DNA of 64,000 bases from Mermis nigrescens (taxonomy: Eukaryota; Nematoda; Enoplea; Mermithida; Mermithidae): assembly GCA_036768485.1 (NCBI GenBank), contig JAVLUZ010000142.1, positions 11,337,456 to 11,401,455 on the forward strand, written 5' to 3'. A model generated the notes under the pieces. That model saw only the letters and a list, made by a program, of their open reading frames with translations. It did not search any database and had not been told where the DNA came from. Position 1 is the stretch's first letter. Each line of letters opens with the position of its first letter. A program made the translations under genes and the position numbers. Below are positions 1-10,922 of this stretch, piece after piece.

Positions 1-329
1 GCGCACTAAGCTAAAGCTCGAGCCATTATACGAGTACATATCATCAAACCTTTATTTACAAAATCAAACTAAATGGACATCAGGAAATGTATGATATTAC
101 CGTAAAATAATTCTTCAAATTGTCATTACATTTTTATTCTGAGACATTCTTTTGTCTTGACGTTTTGAAAGAATAAAAAAATGAATAAAAAATAAAAATA
201 AAAATAAAAAATAAAAAAACGTCTTGACTTTTCTTTTTTCTTGACTTTTTTTAACATTTTCATTGCATTTTTTCATCAATTTTTTATACATAAATATAAA
301 AAGTTGCTACGCAACAAATGTGGAACCCA
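1..329. other. AT-rich low-complexity flank
   Basis: The stretch at about 170-300 is dominated by A and T runs with short AAAAATAA-type repeats. I see no coding frame. On the minus strand it lies downstream of the possible terminal exon at 330-523, and a minus-strand AATAAA reads from about 137 to 132, so it could hold that exon's 3' end. Confidence 0.4.
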
Positions 330-523
330 TTATTTTGTCAACATGTATATATGGTCTGAGCGCCTACTTGCGACAATAGTTGGCATTTGAGAGGAATCTG
401 CTGGCATCGTCCAATCGATACTAGTCTTAGCAACTGATTGGAGACCTGGTTCTTCATTATTAGCCGACGACGATACGAAACGAGCGCTGTAGACAGCGTC
501 ATCTTTCGACCACTCGTTGCGTA
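330..523 (-). CDS. Possible alternative terminal exon of the poly-zinc-finger gene
   Basis: This minus-strand frame is open for 63 codons and ends in TAA at 332-330. It is rich in Ser, Ala, Asp and Glu and looks coding. A plausible acceptor (CTAAACAG) lies at 526-524, and the exon begins with two bases of a split codon. The terminal exon at 1963-1670 has a possible internal donor (TCAA, then GTATTC, exon end at 1702) that leaves one base, so the two join in phase. That splice would replace the last 11 codons and stop of the upstream exon and give a protein of about 1026 residues. There is no finger or other domain here. It could also belong to a neighbouring gene. Confidence 0.35.
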
Positions 524-709
524 CTGTTTAGGGTAAATCAAATAATTATTACGTAATTAATTAATCGATTGTTTATAATTTAACGAAACTTAAAAAAAGA
601 ATATTGTTCTAAGCATATGTACATGTGCAGAATAAGAATTCTGGGGCTCAGGACCCAAACGTTTTAAAAAAGTGCCTTTTTTGGGCTCAAAAACGATGGG
701 TCACACACA

Positions 710-710
<1 letters not shown>

Positions 711-744
<34 letters not shown>
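711..744. repeat. (CA)n microsatellite
   Basis: A run of about 16 CA dinucleotides with one interruption near its start. Confidence 0.95.
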
Positions 745-748
<4 letters not shown>

Positions 749-1009
749 AAAACACTGTTTTTTAACGTTTTGGAAAATGCTCGTTCTTTCTAGAACCATA
801 TAATTTTGGAAAAAAATGAAAAAAATCGAGAAAATTTAAGTAAATGCAGTCAAACAATGTGTATGTGGCGTGAAGCACCGAAAATCTGAGACTTTTGAGT
901 CAAAAATAAGCTAAAAATGCTTAAAAAGCACTTTATACAATTTTTTCGAAAAATCGATAATTCTGGGGGTCGCAGCCAATCTGCAACGGTCAGTTGCCAT
1001 TCTAGAAGG

Positions 1010-1545
1010 TGGTCAGACCCACACGTGGGCATGGGTTTTTGGGGGGTATGCACCCCGAAAGGCCAAATACCTCCCCCCAACCAAATCTCGCCCCCCCCCA
1101 ACCAAATCTCCTCCCCCAACCAAATCTCCTCCCCCCAACCAAATCCCCTCAACCAAATCCCCCCAACCAAATCTCCCCCCAAACCAAATCTCCCCCAAAC
1201 CAAATCTCCCCCTAACCAAATCTCCCCCCAAACCAAATCTCCGCCAACCAAATCTCCCCCCAACCAAATCTCCCCCCAACCAAATCTCCCCCCAACCAAA
1301 TCTCCCCCCCAACCAAATCTCCCCCCCAACCAAATCCCCCCAGAATTCAATTTTTGAAATTTTTTTTTGTTTTTTTTTGTCGAAATTTTTTGATGCCAAT
1401 GGATAGTGCTCGATGAGAAACGTTGAAAATGATGTTTTTTCGCCATACAAACATATTTAAGACCATTTTTGGACCTTTAGAAAAGCACACACGCACCCCT
1501 TCCCAAAATTTTGGTGCTGCCCACCTATGGCCAAACCCCCCAGAA
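1010..1545 (-). mobile_element. MITE copy expanded by an internal minisatellite
   Basis: Read on the minus strand, this matches the element at about 58633-58875. Shared parts are the CATAGGTGGGCA-like end, the phrase around GTGCTCGATGAGAAACG, and the T-rich middle. A third fragment lies at about 9935-10065. This copy differs by carrying a long minisatellite in its centre. I did not find a convincing target duplication. Confidence 0.6.
1075..1340. repeat. Minisatellite with unit near CCCCCCAACCAAATCT
   Basis: About 17 tandem copies of a 14-17 base unit that vary mainly in the length of the C run. The array lies inside the MITE copy at 1010-1545. Open frames across it (Pro/Asn-rich on one strand, Gly/Trp-rich on the other) are artefacts of the repeat. 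Confidence 0.95.
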
Positions 1546-1597
1546 CACGTATGGTTCAATGTGCATTGAACAATTTAATTAGGAACTGCCATAAAAA

Positions 1598-1603
1598 TTT
1601 ATT
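1598..1603 (-). other. Possible polyadenylation signal of the poly-zinc-finger gene
   Basis: AATAAA on the minus strand, about 67 bases past the TAA stop at 1672-1670. The distance suits a short 3' UTR. Confidence 0.4.
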
Positions 1604-1669
1604 TCATTACAACACTGCCATTGCATATGCGAATAAATATCCTCATTCTGCTATTAACATATACATAAA

Positions 1670-1963
1670 TTATTTAAATACTTGATCAATAGTGCGAATA
1701 CTTGAGTCAGTTGAGGATTGAAACGGCAGTACGTTTTGTTGATTCAAGTCATGCGCACTATTAATTGGAAAATCTGTATTGTGAGCAGCATCATAGATCG
1801 GATAATGACTAGTGACAATTGTTTCGGAGACGATATGTGGGGTTTCAAGGCTCCTAGAAATGCCACTTTCGAATAAGCTAGAATTAGCAATGAGTGGACT
1901 GTTCAAAGGGGAGTATTGCAGCAAATCGGAAAATTCGGCATTTTGGTCGACGAAGGGAAAATT
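1670..1963 (-). CDS. Exon 14, terminal exon of the poly-zinc-finger gene
   Basis: 98 codons including the TAA stop. The frame has no finger. It is rich in Ser, Asn, Asp, Pro and hydrophobic residues, as in activation or low-complexity tails of zinc-finger regulators. The acceptor chosen is GTTCTCTGAG, exon starting AAT at 1963, which is in phase 0 and matches the phase-0 donor of the exon at 3941-3751. A second acceptor (GCTAG, exon starting near 1984) would need a different phase. A minus-strand AATAAA follows at 1603-1598. A donor inside the exon (end at 1702) could splice on to 523-330. No family was recognised. Confidence 0.55.
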   Translation of the reverse strand, partial: NFPFVDQNAEFSDLLQYSPLNSPLIANSSLFESGISRSLETPHIVSETIVTSHYPIYDAAHNTDFPINSAHDLNQQNVLPFQSSTDSSIRTIDQVFK

Positions 1964-2373
1964 CTCAGAGAACGCAGTCATTAGTCTAGCATGATCATGA
2001 GTCGTAAAAAGATAGAGCAGTAAAATTTAATTAATTAAAAGGTTTAATTAAATTTAATTAATTTAAAAAATAATTAATTTAATTTATTCATCTAAGCGCA
2101 CAATGCAAGTGATACGATGCAAATATTTATGTAATTCATTAAAACAATATTACGATAGTCAAGTTATTAAACTCAAACTTCTTTCAATGAATCATCCTGC
2201 AGCTACAACGACCAACTTAATCTTTTGTGAACAAATTAAGAGAATAAGTTGTAAGAAGACATATGTATGTATAAATTAAGCAGAACTTTCCCTAATTGCT
2301 AAATCCAGATTTACAATATTATTGGTTGATCATATTAATCATCTATACCTATGTTCATACCACATATGCACAT

Positions 2374-2828
2374 CAGTGGCAGATCCAGCATTTTCTGACA
2401 GGGGGGCGACCCCAAATTTTCCTAAAAGTGTCAGAAATTGTCCAAAAAATTCGTCTATTATGCTTAAAGATAGTTATTTTGCCGTCTTTTGATAGACAGA
2501 ATCATTTGTGATCTGAAAAAATTAGAAATGTTTCAAAATTTTAGATGAAAAACTCACAAAAGTAATGCGAAAATCGACACAAAGCACCGAGAAATAGTCA
2601 GAAATTATTTTAAGAACTAAAAAGTATTGTACCGTACATAAACGACTCTTCTAACGTTAAGTTTTTAGAGCGCCAAGAGAGTGAGTAAATGTCATTAATG
2701 ACTACTACCTTGTAAAAATCGTGATAAAAAATGGCCAAAATCATCCAAAAAAATACACAAAATTCTCTATTGCGCCGAAATATTTTTCGACGACAGGGGG
2801 CGACGGCCCCCCTCTAAATCCGCGCCTA
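2374..2828. mobile_element. hAT-like MITE, CAGTGGCAGATCCAG type
   Basis: The left end CAGTGGCAGATCCAG is matched in inverted form by the right end (TAGGCGCGGATTTAG read from the right). The element is flanked by exact 8-bp duplications ATGCACAT at 2366-2373 and 2829-2836. The terminal CAG-type repeat with 8-bp duplication is the hAT pattern. The inside is AT-rich with no coding frame. Confidence 0.8.
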
Positions 2829-3351
2829 ATGCACATAATCCAAGTTCGGGAAGGGGTATTAAAGCGAGTTTCTTTGGAAAGGGGGAAATAAAAAATACGT
2901 TATTTCAAGCAAACCTTTCATTTTAGTAATTTTCATTGCCCGTTAAGTTGCCATACGACTGATCCGAATTATCAAACGGCTGTTCATGTTTTTCTCAAAG
3001 ATTATTTACAAAAAATTTGAGGAGAATTCGCTTTTCAACACTCTTCAAACCACAAGGACAGCCGTAAGTTTTGATTGTAAAAGGATGGGAAAACATCATT
3101 TCCACAATAAACAGATTAAGCATCTACACAAAATGACTTTAAAAGTCATTTTTACACAAAATTAAATTTATTCCAATACGGCAGGGATATAAAATAAGCG
3201 AAAAAAATTTGTATCAAAATATTAAAATAAGTCAAAATTAAGCGTCACAATGAAGCGAAGTAGTTTGTTGGCAGTGTGAGTACTATCCAAATGTATGTAA
3301 CGTATGTATTACTTATTACTGTACGTACATCTCACATTATAACCTTGCGGT

Positions 3352-3690
3352 CTACGACCTTTTAACGCCGCCATTATGGCGCCAGCAACTTATAAATTAT
3401 TCCAATTAAATCAATTTTAAAGCAATTTTAAAATAAATTATATATTCAGAAAGCAGGTTCTACAAGCTACAAAATGTCATCTTATTCTTTTCGGTTCAAT
3501 GAGTATTCATTTGTGTACGACCGAAAAAGTGTAGAAAATCTATTGTATTTTTAGATGCATTTAATTATCTCACTAAATTCAAAGATATTCTAAAAATAAT
3601 TTATGCCATCACGTAGAGGATTGAATGGGCTTTCAGAGTCTATATAATGAAATGTAAATAGTTAATAATGTTACAAAGAGTGTGGCGCCA
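3352..3690. repeat. Dispersed repeat, copy 1 of 2 (about 350 bp)
   Basis: Closely similar and in the same orientation to 8570-8910. Both begin near GGCGCCAGCAACTTAT and end near TTACAAAGAGTG followed by GGCGCCAAA, so short GGCGCC-containing inverted ends bracket the unit. No clean target duplication was found. There is no coding frame. Confidence 0.75.
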
Positions 3691-3750
3691 AACGTTTCAT
3701 TCGATCTCACATTATAATGTTGCGTATTTCATATTTTCTGCGCTCCTTAC

Positions 3751-3941
3751 CGTAAAATTCGACACTTCACCGGTCACATGTGACGTAGCACCACTAATCG
3801 TCGCGTTCAAATTAACGTCTTCGTTCGGATTATTTAAGATAACGTGCTCATAAATTGAAGATGGTTGGAAATAATTAGAACTTGGGTCGCGGCTTGCTGC
3901 CAAATCTCGTGTACCATGATTTACAGAGGTGGCGTTTCGTC
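3751..3941 (-). CDS. Exon 13 of the poly-zinc-finger gene
   Basis: 63 full codons plus two bases of a split codon at the 5' side. The acceptor is GTTTCAG (3944-3942) and the donor is a strong GTAAGG just after 3751. The donor phase is 0 and fits exon 14. The two-base start fits a one-base leftover from exon 12. The encoded stretch is rich in Asn, Ser, Asp and Thr, with no finger and no predicted hydrophobic core, so it is probably a flexible C-terminal region. An in-frame internal acceptor (TTTGGCAG, exon at 3898) would shorten it without changing phase. Confidence 0.6.
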
Positions 3942-4674
3942 CTGAAACGTTCGTACATAGGAATCTCTACATAAAAGCCAAAAAAATGCAAACTTATACA
4001 TTTCAGACAAAAGTCAAGGAATAAAACAAATATGCAATTCGAACAGTGATTAGTCTTTTTAGTTGCGCAAACTTTCCTACGTTATGAACTGAGATTTATC
4101 TTCACTTAAAAATGCACCATTTTAGAGATGATAAATTTATGTTTTTGACCAACTTCAGGTACATTTAGAGGCTAATTTCGATCTTTTGACAAAACAACAT
4201 CGAATTTAATAACTCTGTTGTCCGCTTTTTATTTCTAGAAATATAAGACCTTTAATTTAAAATAGCTCATTGAAGCCTTCCTAAATGGTTATTATATGGG
4301 ATATTGATGTAATATAGAGATGGGGGTTTTCCCACTAAGTGGGCCGTCCTCCATCCGTGAATTTGATATTTTTAACTCAGTCTCTACTATCGAACAAAAC
4401 TTGCTTTTTGAGCCTTTTTTGATGCTTTAGCTATTTTTGTAATTGTTTAATAAAAATAGAAGATCGATCTCATCCACCTGAAAAATCTTCAGTTTCCCAC
4501 CAAAAATCTTGAATTGATACATAGTGAGTGTCACGAAATGAAAATTGACCATACGGTAAACGATAAAAAATCTGCAAGTAACAATGTATAGGGTATTAAA
4601 TTCGGCTTCATCATAGTTTAAACTTAGATCCATTTACTAAACAGAGCTTTTCACAAGTACAGCTCTGAATAATA

Positions 4675-4842
4675 CAGGCACGTATCTTTGGGGGGAATGG
4701 GGGTTTGGACCCCGAAATTTCAGAAAAATCGAAAAAATAGGATTTTTAAACGTTATTTTGTGCTATTTTTGGTTTTTTTGGGCTACGTCCACCCAAAAAT
4801 TGGTGTTGGTCCCCCAAAATAGGACGGCCAGCTACGTGCCTG
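4675..4842. mobile_element. 168-bp hAT-like MITE, CAGGCACGTA family
   Basis: Both ends read CAGGCACGTA in inverted orientation. Flanks are GAATAATA (4667-4674) and GAATATTA (4843-4850), an 8-bp duplication with one mismatch. A second copy of 172 bp lies at 23594-23765. A single end of the family also appears near 10491. Confidence 0.85.
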
Positions 4843-5209
4843 GAATATTACCCACATCGGTGAATTTATAAAGGATAGAGAGGGAAAGTTAATGCACATG
4901 GAGCCGAGAATCGAACGATATTATGCAGGAACAGCAGCGAAAAGTTTGCATATAATGTTAAATGAACTAGTTTGGGTATGTTACACTCAATGCCTAAGCG
5001 CCTGAGACAGGTCGGTGAAACTGAGAACGGTCAAGCGAATTTTTGAATCAATGTATTCGCAAAATCGAAAAAAGTTGTATGTTTTTTTTGTTTCTGATCA
5101 ATAAAGAACCATCCAGTCCACATCTCGTTATAAAAAATAAGCATCCGACGCGGATTAAATAATTTACAACACATTATGTGTACAATTTTCCACGTTACTT
5201 AAAAGTCGA

Positions 5210-5660
5210 TTTATGGTGAGGATTTACATAATCTTGGGGGGTTAAGTTTTCACCTTACCCAGAAGTTTTTTTAACCCACCCCCTTCAGAATTCGCAGGCC
5301 GAAAAACGACGTTTTTGTCGCGTACCCAACATTTTTGGGCTGAAAAAGCACTTTAAAATGTTGCCCTCCCTCCAGAATTCACAAGCTGCGCATGTTACGC
5401 GTGGATTTATCATTCCGCGATACCTTGTTGTATTGCACACGCATGCATACATGCAACGGTCCGAAATTTTAGGAGGGGTTCCCATCCCTTTTCAGTTGAA
5501 GGGGTAAATGGCCTCTGATTTTTGGCCAAATAATGGCAAACGACACTTAAGAACGGCCAAAAACGCAAGTTTTCGTCAAAAATAGGGGAGGGGTGTCAAA
5601 ATTTTCTGACTTTGCTGGGATGGGGACGACCAACGTTCAGTAGGGGATTCCCAACGTGTC
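5210..5660. repeat. Degenerate MITE remnants with C/G runs
   Basis: Contains the phrases GCCCGAAAAAGGCACTTTAAA-like, GAATTC..GCATGT and GGGAAAACTTGCG-like that recur at about 11265-11490, 14500-14640, 17000-17060 and 37300-37560. The boundaries are unclear and I found no duplication. There is no gene. Confidence 0.5.
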
Positions 5661-5705
5661 TGCATCGTCATGTATGTTCGTACGCCCAGGAGGCTAAACG
5701 CCTAC

Positions 5706-6100
5706 GCAAGTTATTGTTCAATTGCGCAGGCGGCTCAATGCTCGCGTCACGAGGCACCGATGCGCCGAATGGCGAGCCCGTGACGTCATAATTAGTCGGA
5801 ATGAGCGTAGCGTCGTTTTGGGCAGATTTTGGAAGGCCAGTCAAAATCGTAATTTTGTTGGTCGCGCGTTCAGCGGAAGCGAAACGCTGAGTCGATTGGG
5901 GCGGCGTCGGTCGCTCGACGGCGACGGATGACCTCACGTGACGCTTCACGTGACGGCGGCAATGATCGGCGTTGAAGAAACGCGCCCAACAAAGAGGGCA
6001 GAAGAATGTGCGTTGGGCCGCGTTGCCGCGATTGTGAACGAGTCTATAGTGATTGCTGAGCGACCGCGAATTGGCCAAGTAGCGCGGACAATCGGGGCAA
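5706..6100 (-). CDS. Exon 12 of the poly-zinc-finger gene, two C2H2 fingers
   Basis: 131 full codons plus one base at each end. The exon opens directly with a finger, C-X2-C-X3-L-X5-L-X2-H-X4-H, followed after 12 residues by C-X2-C-X3-F-X5-C-X2-H-X3-H. The rest is a basic then Ser/Thr/Pro-rich tail. The acceptor is TTTTAAG at 6102-6101. The chosen donor is GTAGGC after 5706, because it leaves one base and so matches exon 13; it is not a strong site. If it is not used, the frame runs on to a TGA at 5670-5668 and this would be a terminal exon. GC content is clearly above that of the flanks. Confidence 0.72.
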
Positions 6101-6192
6101 CTTAAAATTATACAACATGACATGTACTACGTTAAACTGAATGAGAGTCCGTTACACTTATTTAAGCTTTTAGTGAAGTTTCAAAAAAGTTT

Positions 6193-6692
6193 CAGTGGCG
6201 GATTTAGGGATATTCTAAGGCGGGGGGTGGGGTGCGGTACCCAAACTTCTTTTAAAAACAGTCGGAAATGGGTACAAAAATTTTCCCTTCATATGCGAAA
6301 TAGCGTTTTTCGGCGTTTTACGTAGCCTAATTTTATTTAATATAGCTTTTGGCGCTACATTCGTTCAAAAAGTTCAAGAACTTTGTGTGAAATTTAGCCG
6401 GAAGGACTTTTAGAAGCTTGGATTACTGCTCGATTTCCAATATTTGTAGCATCTAACGCAAAACATCGAAGCTTTTTAAAACTTATGCTTGAAATAGTAG
6501 AAAAGTATGATGAACGAGCTGTTTCTGCTCTAAAATCGTTTTGAAACCTATTCCTTGGGCAAAAATATGGCTCCATCATCAATGATCGCCAAAAATCATT
6601 GCGAATTTTATATTACTTCTCTATCTCGTCAACTGTGTTGGGCCAATGGGGGGAGGTGAGAAGGGCGGCCGCCCTACTTAAATCCGCCCCTG
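6193..6692. mobile_element. hAT-like element, CAGTGGCGGATTTAG type
   Basis: The left end CAGTGGCGGATTTAGG and the right end, which reads CAGGGGCGGATTTAAG in inverted orientation, form terminal inverted repeats like those of the element at 2374-2828. The 8-bp flanks do not match, so this copy is old or its ends are slightly misplaced. It holds a short plus-strand coding-like frame at 6398-6544. Confidence 0.6.
6398..6544 (+). pseudogene. Coding-like fragment inside a MITE
   Basis: A 48-codon frame ending in TGA, with an amphipathic, Glu/Lys/Leu-rich composition that looks like real protein rather than noise. A TTTAG precedes it and could be an old acceptor. It may be a remnant of the element's transposase or a captured exon. 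I do not recognise the family. Confidence 0.3.
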
Positions 6693-6908
6693 GCTACAGT
6701 TATTCTATTTTGACTGATTTACTGTAGCTTGAATAATGACCGTTACAGCTTCGTGAAAAAGGAAGGGGGCGTATATATGTGACATACTTTACTCCGACTG
6801 CGCGCACTGCACGACCGGTCGGTAAACATTAGCGATTTTGGTCATAAATGAGCAGCATTATTGCAATCAATTTCACACACAGATGCACACTGGGGGGTAC
6901 CTCCTTAC

Positions 6909-8068
6909 TAAGGATGTTCCGGTTCCCGGTTTTTCACAAAATTCGGTTCCGGTTCACGGTTTTTTTTGTATTCGGCAAAGATTTTTCCCGATGTACAAAG
7001 ACTTTTCGGGACCGTCTTTGTACATGTACAAAGATTTTTGGGGAGACAAAAATTGAATATTTTTCAATATGTCAATATTTTTCGGCGCTTCGCGCCGTGT
7101 TCAGATAATTTTTAGTAATTTTTAGCGTCAGAAACCCAGAAATTAGCTAAAATACACTACTAAAGATCGAAAACCCTGTTTTACCACACTAAAATCGCTA
7201 CTGTACTATATTATAGGACACAAAATTTTGCATGTACAAAATGTACAAAGACTTTTGGGGACCATCTTTGTACATGTACAAACGGACCTTGTACAAAAAA
7301 AACACTGTTCCGGTTCCGGTTCCGATTCCGATCCTTGAAAAAGAAGAACTTCGGTTCCGGTTTCGATTCCGGTTCTTGCGTAAGTTGGAACCGCCGGTTC
7401 CGGTTCTTCAACTAGAGAACCGTCGGTTCCGGTTCCGCTTCTCGGTTCCTGCGTTAAAGTATGTACGCTCTTAATAGCCTGACTTCACGGGAACATATGA
7501 CGATATAATCGAAAGATAAATTATTCAGGGAATCGTTTCAATCTGGCAACTGTACGTTTAAACAAGTTCTACGTCGAGTTAACAATTTACTTATAAATCA
7601 CTGAATATTATCTATGTGTTTCATGAATAAAATATTATATCATGTCTGGCTTTGTCTGTAAAATCTTTCATTCAATTGAAAACTATGTTTCCACTGTTCT
7701 TTGCTTATTAGAATTCGTAAATTAGTGTATTTTTTAACCTAAAACCACCTGCCGTCGTTATTTGATTTGATAACGGTGATATTTATACGTTAATCACTCT
7801 TTCATATTTTTTAGGCTCAGTAGCATATTTTTAGAATGTCCAATTTTAATCTGTAAACTTTTGGGTAATTAAAGATTGAATCGCTGCTTCATGTCTTCAT
7901 TATATTTTATGAAGTTACTCCAAAAAAACATCGGTTCCGGTCCTTAGTAAAGCGAGAAATCGGTTCCGATTCTTAGAAAATCAAAGAATCGGTTCTCTGT
8001 TCCGGTTCCAGTTCCAAAAAATGGTCGGTTCTAGCCGGCTCCGGTTCCGGTTAACCGGCACATCCCTA
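6909..8068. mobile_element. hAT-like element with GGTTCC arrays, host of a nested MITE
   Basis: The ends are TAAGGATGTTCCGGTT and, inverted, TAGGGATGTGCCGGTT. Flanks are CTCCTTAC (6901-6908) and CTCCCTAC (8069-8076), an 8-bp duplication with one mismatch. Inside are hexameric GGTTCC-type arrays (about 6918-6954, 7308-7445 and 7930-8060) that give spurious Arg/Phe/Pro-rich open frames. The flanking bases themselves belong to another element resembling the one around 23520-23810, so three insertion layers are stacked here. Confidence 0.75.
6955..7307 (-). mobile_element. GTACAAAG-family MITE, nested copy
   Basis: Starts CACGGTTTTTTTT and ends AAAAAAAACACTG, the inverted form of the family ends. 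It is flanked on both sides by TTCCGGTT, so it inserted into the GGTTCC array of the element at 6909-8068. The duplication is less decisive here because the target is itself repetitive. It carries the GGCGCTTCGCGCC hairpin at 7084-7096. Confidence 0.8.
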
Positions 8069-8569
8069 CTCCCTACCAGGACTTTTGAGAAGCGTACCGC
8101 CCTCAGGCCATTTTGGACCAAAACCGGTTGCTTGGACCACGAAAAAATGTCAAATGAGGATGTTATTTTATGTACATATACTTGTATGTTTAGAGCGATA
8201 GACTGTCCAATTCATTTATCCAGACACTTTTCTTCCATTATTTTATATATATTTGATGTGTATCATTCAACACAACAATAGACTAAAATTTTTTTCCGCG
8301 GAACAGCTCAGGTTCGAAGCTTGATGCGGGCTTTTATTCTCTTTATCCTTCTTTCATTCATACCTGCTCTGGTTGTTCGACAAAATCGAGTATAATGAAT
8401 GTAAAGCATTTTTATTAATCTAATGTTACAAGATAATGTAATGATTTTTTCAACTTAATAAGAGCGAATAAGTGACAATTTCATCCGCCCTAAGTCCTTT
8501 CCATAGAGATTACCTGTTGAGATGCAGTAAATCACCTGGACACGTTTACTGTAGCTTTGAAAAAGGGTC

Positions 8570-8910
8570 TACGACGTTTTGGCGCCAGCAACTTATGAAT
8601 TAATCTAATTAAATCAATTTTGAAGCAATTTTAAAATTAATTATTTATTCAGAAAGCAGGTTCTACAAGCTACAAAATAGCATATTGTTCTTTTCGATTC
8701 GATGAGGAGTATTCATTTAAGTACGACTGTGAAACTGTAGAAAGTCCAGTGTATTTTTAGATGCATCTGATTATCTCACTAAATTCAAAGATATTCTAAA
8801 AGTAATTTATACCTTCACATAGAGAATTGAATAAGCTTTCAGAATCTGTATTATACTTTAATCATAAATGAAATATAAATAATAAATATTACAAAGAGTG
8901 CGGCGCCAAA
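8570..8910. repeat. Dispersed repeat, copy 2 of 2
   Basis: Direct-orientation partner of 3352-3690, with scattered substitutions and small indels. It has the same GGCGCC-containing ends. Confidence 0.75.
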
Positions 8911-9632
8911 TGTCCCATTTCGGAAATAAATTACCGGAGAGGCTCTCGAATGAATGAAACAGACATAAGAGCATTACATGAGAACTGCGATATCTTATCG
9001 TTCCGAGTATAAGATGTATGGAAGGGAGTTTGAGTATTGAATAGTGTGCTGACTGACACGTGACGATGCTCCCTCTTTTTGGAGTACAAACTTAGATTTA
9101 AGCAAAGCCTAAAAAGCAGCATACTCCCTTCACTCTCCAAAAACATTGAAATTCAAGTGAAGGTCAGCAGTTTTTTCATTAAAGTTAATTTTGCAGTATT
9201 TAAGAAACATACTATATAGAAAATCACAGAATTGCCAATTTTCGCTTTATTTTTATTCCTATGTATATAGCCCAAAAGTTTTTGTTCTTGTACAGATACA
9301 TCAGCTACACATGACATCAAACTCCTCGTAATCGCTTAGAAATTGTTTTCAAATACGAAAATCATCATATAGGAAGCTACTTTTTGCAACCCCAGCTGTT
9401 ATATAGCAAAAATACATAAAGTGACGATGAGGGCAGCCAAAAATGCACACCAACACTGCAAAAACCGGATCGATAATTTACCCGTGAAGCACAGCTACGT
9501 ATGTATGTATGTTTCCAGCGATTAAAAATGAACAAGTAGAAATGAAAAATAATTAAAAATATATTGAAATTTAAAAACGAAAATTCAAGAAAAAAGAAAA
9601 GATAACAAAATACTAAAAAAAATAAAAATTAC

Positions 9633-9858
9633 CGAATTGGTCGAATGACCAGCGACTTTTTGCTATTAGTCGCTGACAATTTCACATTACTAGCCGGCCT
9701 CTTGTGAGTCAAAGCGTGAGCGGTCAAGTGAGCGTTGCGTTTAAAGCGCAATGGGCATTGATCGCAAGCGTAAGGCCTCAGGGGTTGGCCATTTGCATCA
9801 CGCAAATCCAGAGTTCTGACGTCATTGCTCGAAGCTTTCGGTGCGATTGGAACCAGTC
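9633..9858 (-). CDS. Exon 11 of the poly-zinc-finger gene, one C2H2 finger
   Basis: 74 full codons plus two bases at each end. The acceptor is GTTTTTTCAG (9861-9859). The donor is GTAATT after 9633. One canonical finger, C-X2-C-X3-F-X5-L-X2-H-X3-H, lies past the middle and is followed by a basic, Ser/Asn-rich stretch. The two-base start complements exon 10's one-base leftover to make a Gly codon. The two-base end plus exon 12's first base makes an Arg codon just before the next finger. If the donor is not used, the frame stops at TAA (9631-9629), giving a shorter isoform. Confidence 0.72.
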
Positions 9859-9934
9859 CTGAAAAAACATGCAAAACGTTTAAGCACAACACAAGAGCTT
9901 GCGAAGTAGATATATCAAACGACCAATGATTTCT

Positions 9935-10065
9935 AAAGTGCTCGATGAGAAACGTTGAAAAATGGTGTTTTTTCGCCATACCACCATTTTTAAGGCCATT
10001 TTTTTACCTTTGAATAAATTTTGCACCCCCCCTCCAGAAATTTTGTGGTGCCCATCTATGCACCT
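9935..10065 (-). repeat. Fragment of the 58.6-kb / 1.0-kb MITE family
   Basis: Shares the GTGCTCGATGAGAAACG phrase and the end near GTGCCCATCTATG with the copies at 1010-1545 and 58633-58875. It is truncated. Confidence 0.6.
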
Positions 10066-10069
10066 AAAT

Positions 10070-10800
10070 ATCCGCAACATTTTTTAACCATATTTAACTT
10101 CTTTAATAACCTTAAAAAATTCGTAAAAATTCTGTCAAAAGTAGACTGTTTAATATTAACCAAAATTTTATTGTAAACGAGCATTTGGGTCAAACACCGC
10201 ACTACTTCTAAGGAACCATCAGCCAACTCATTCACGCGTCGGGGCCATTTCTCATGTTCTAGCATTGCTTTCATTCTCATCTCGGCATCTATTTCTCTAA
10301 AATTAATCTAATGCTATTTTGAAGTACAGAAATAATAAATAGCAAGGCTTGTCGTGTGCGTTTAACGATCTAAAAAGCCCCGCCTTAAAAAATTGCAATA
10401 AATCAAATCAGTTGAGCGTTGCTCATTATCGAACTTGACTCCATATATATGGTTTTTTCACTTTGGGAAGTATAAAGTGCAAGCTATATCAGGCACGTAG
10501 TCGGCCTTCTGAATTTGAGTGGGGGGCTAAAATTTTGAAGTCGGATATATGAATAACTACTTGTAGATGGACAAAAATTGGTGTTTTTGAGCGTCTCTAA
10601 GCGAGCTCTACATATAAGAGAAGAAAAAATTGGAAAGAATAAAACAAAATTATTTCGATTACATTTCTCTTCAAAAATCGTGTCTTATAAATGGCTACAC
10701 TAATAATTTTTCAACATTAAATACAAGCTCAACCCTGCTAAAAAATATGTTCAATTTGTTCTCTATTCAATTCAGGTAGATTCAGTGTTTTTTACTTTGT
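10070..10800. other. Intron sequence, little recognisable
   Basis: AT-rich sequence with a lone CAGGCACGTAGTCGG end of the CAGGCACGTA MITE family near 10491 and GTACAAAG-family fragments near 10798-10875. I see no further exon. Confidence 0.4.
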
Positions 10801-10922
10801 GCAATGTCCGCTTGCACATGTACAAAAGAAGGTACCAAAAGTCTTTGTGCATTTTGTACTGTAGTATAATTTGGTACAGTACGCGCGACACAAGAATTCT
10901 CGTGCTTTGCACGTCTGCTTAC

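Noticed and set aside
850..1450. Long open frames on both strands encoding Gly/Trp-rich and Pro/Asn-rich proteins
   Set aside because: They are translations of the CCCCCCAACCAAATCT minisatellite and run across a MITE on both strands. There is no coding signal outside the repeat.
7211..7474. Arg/Phe/Pro-rich and Asn/Arg-rich open frames
   Set aside because: They come from the GGTTCC hexamer arrays of the element at 6909-8068.
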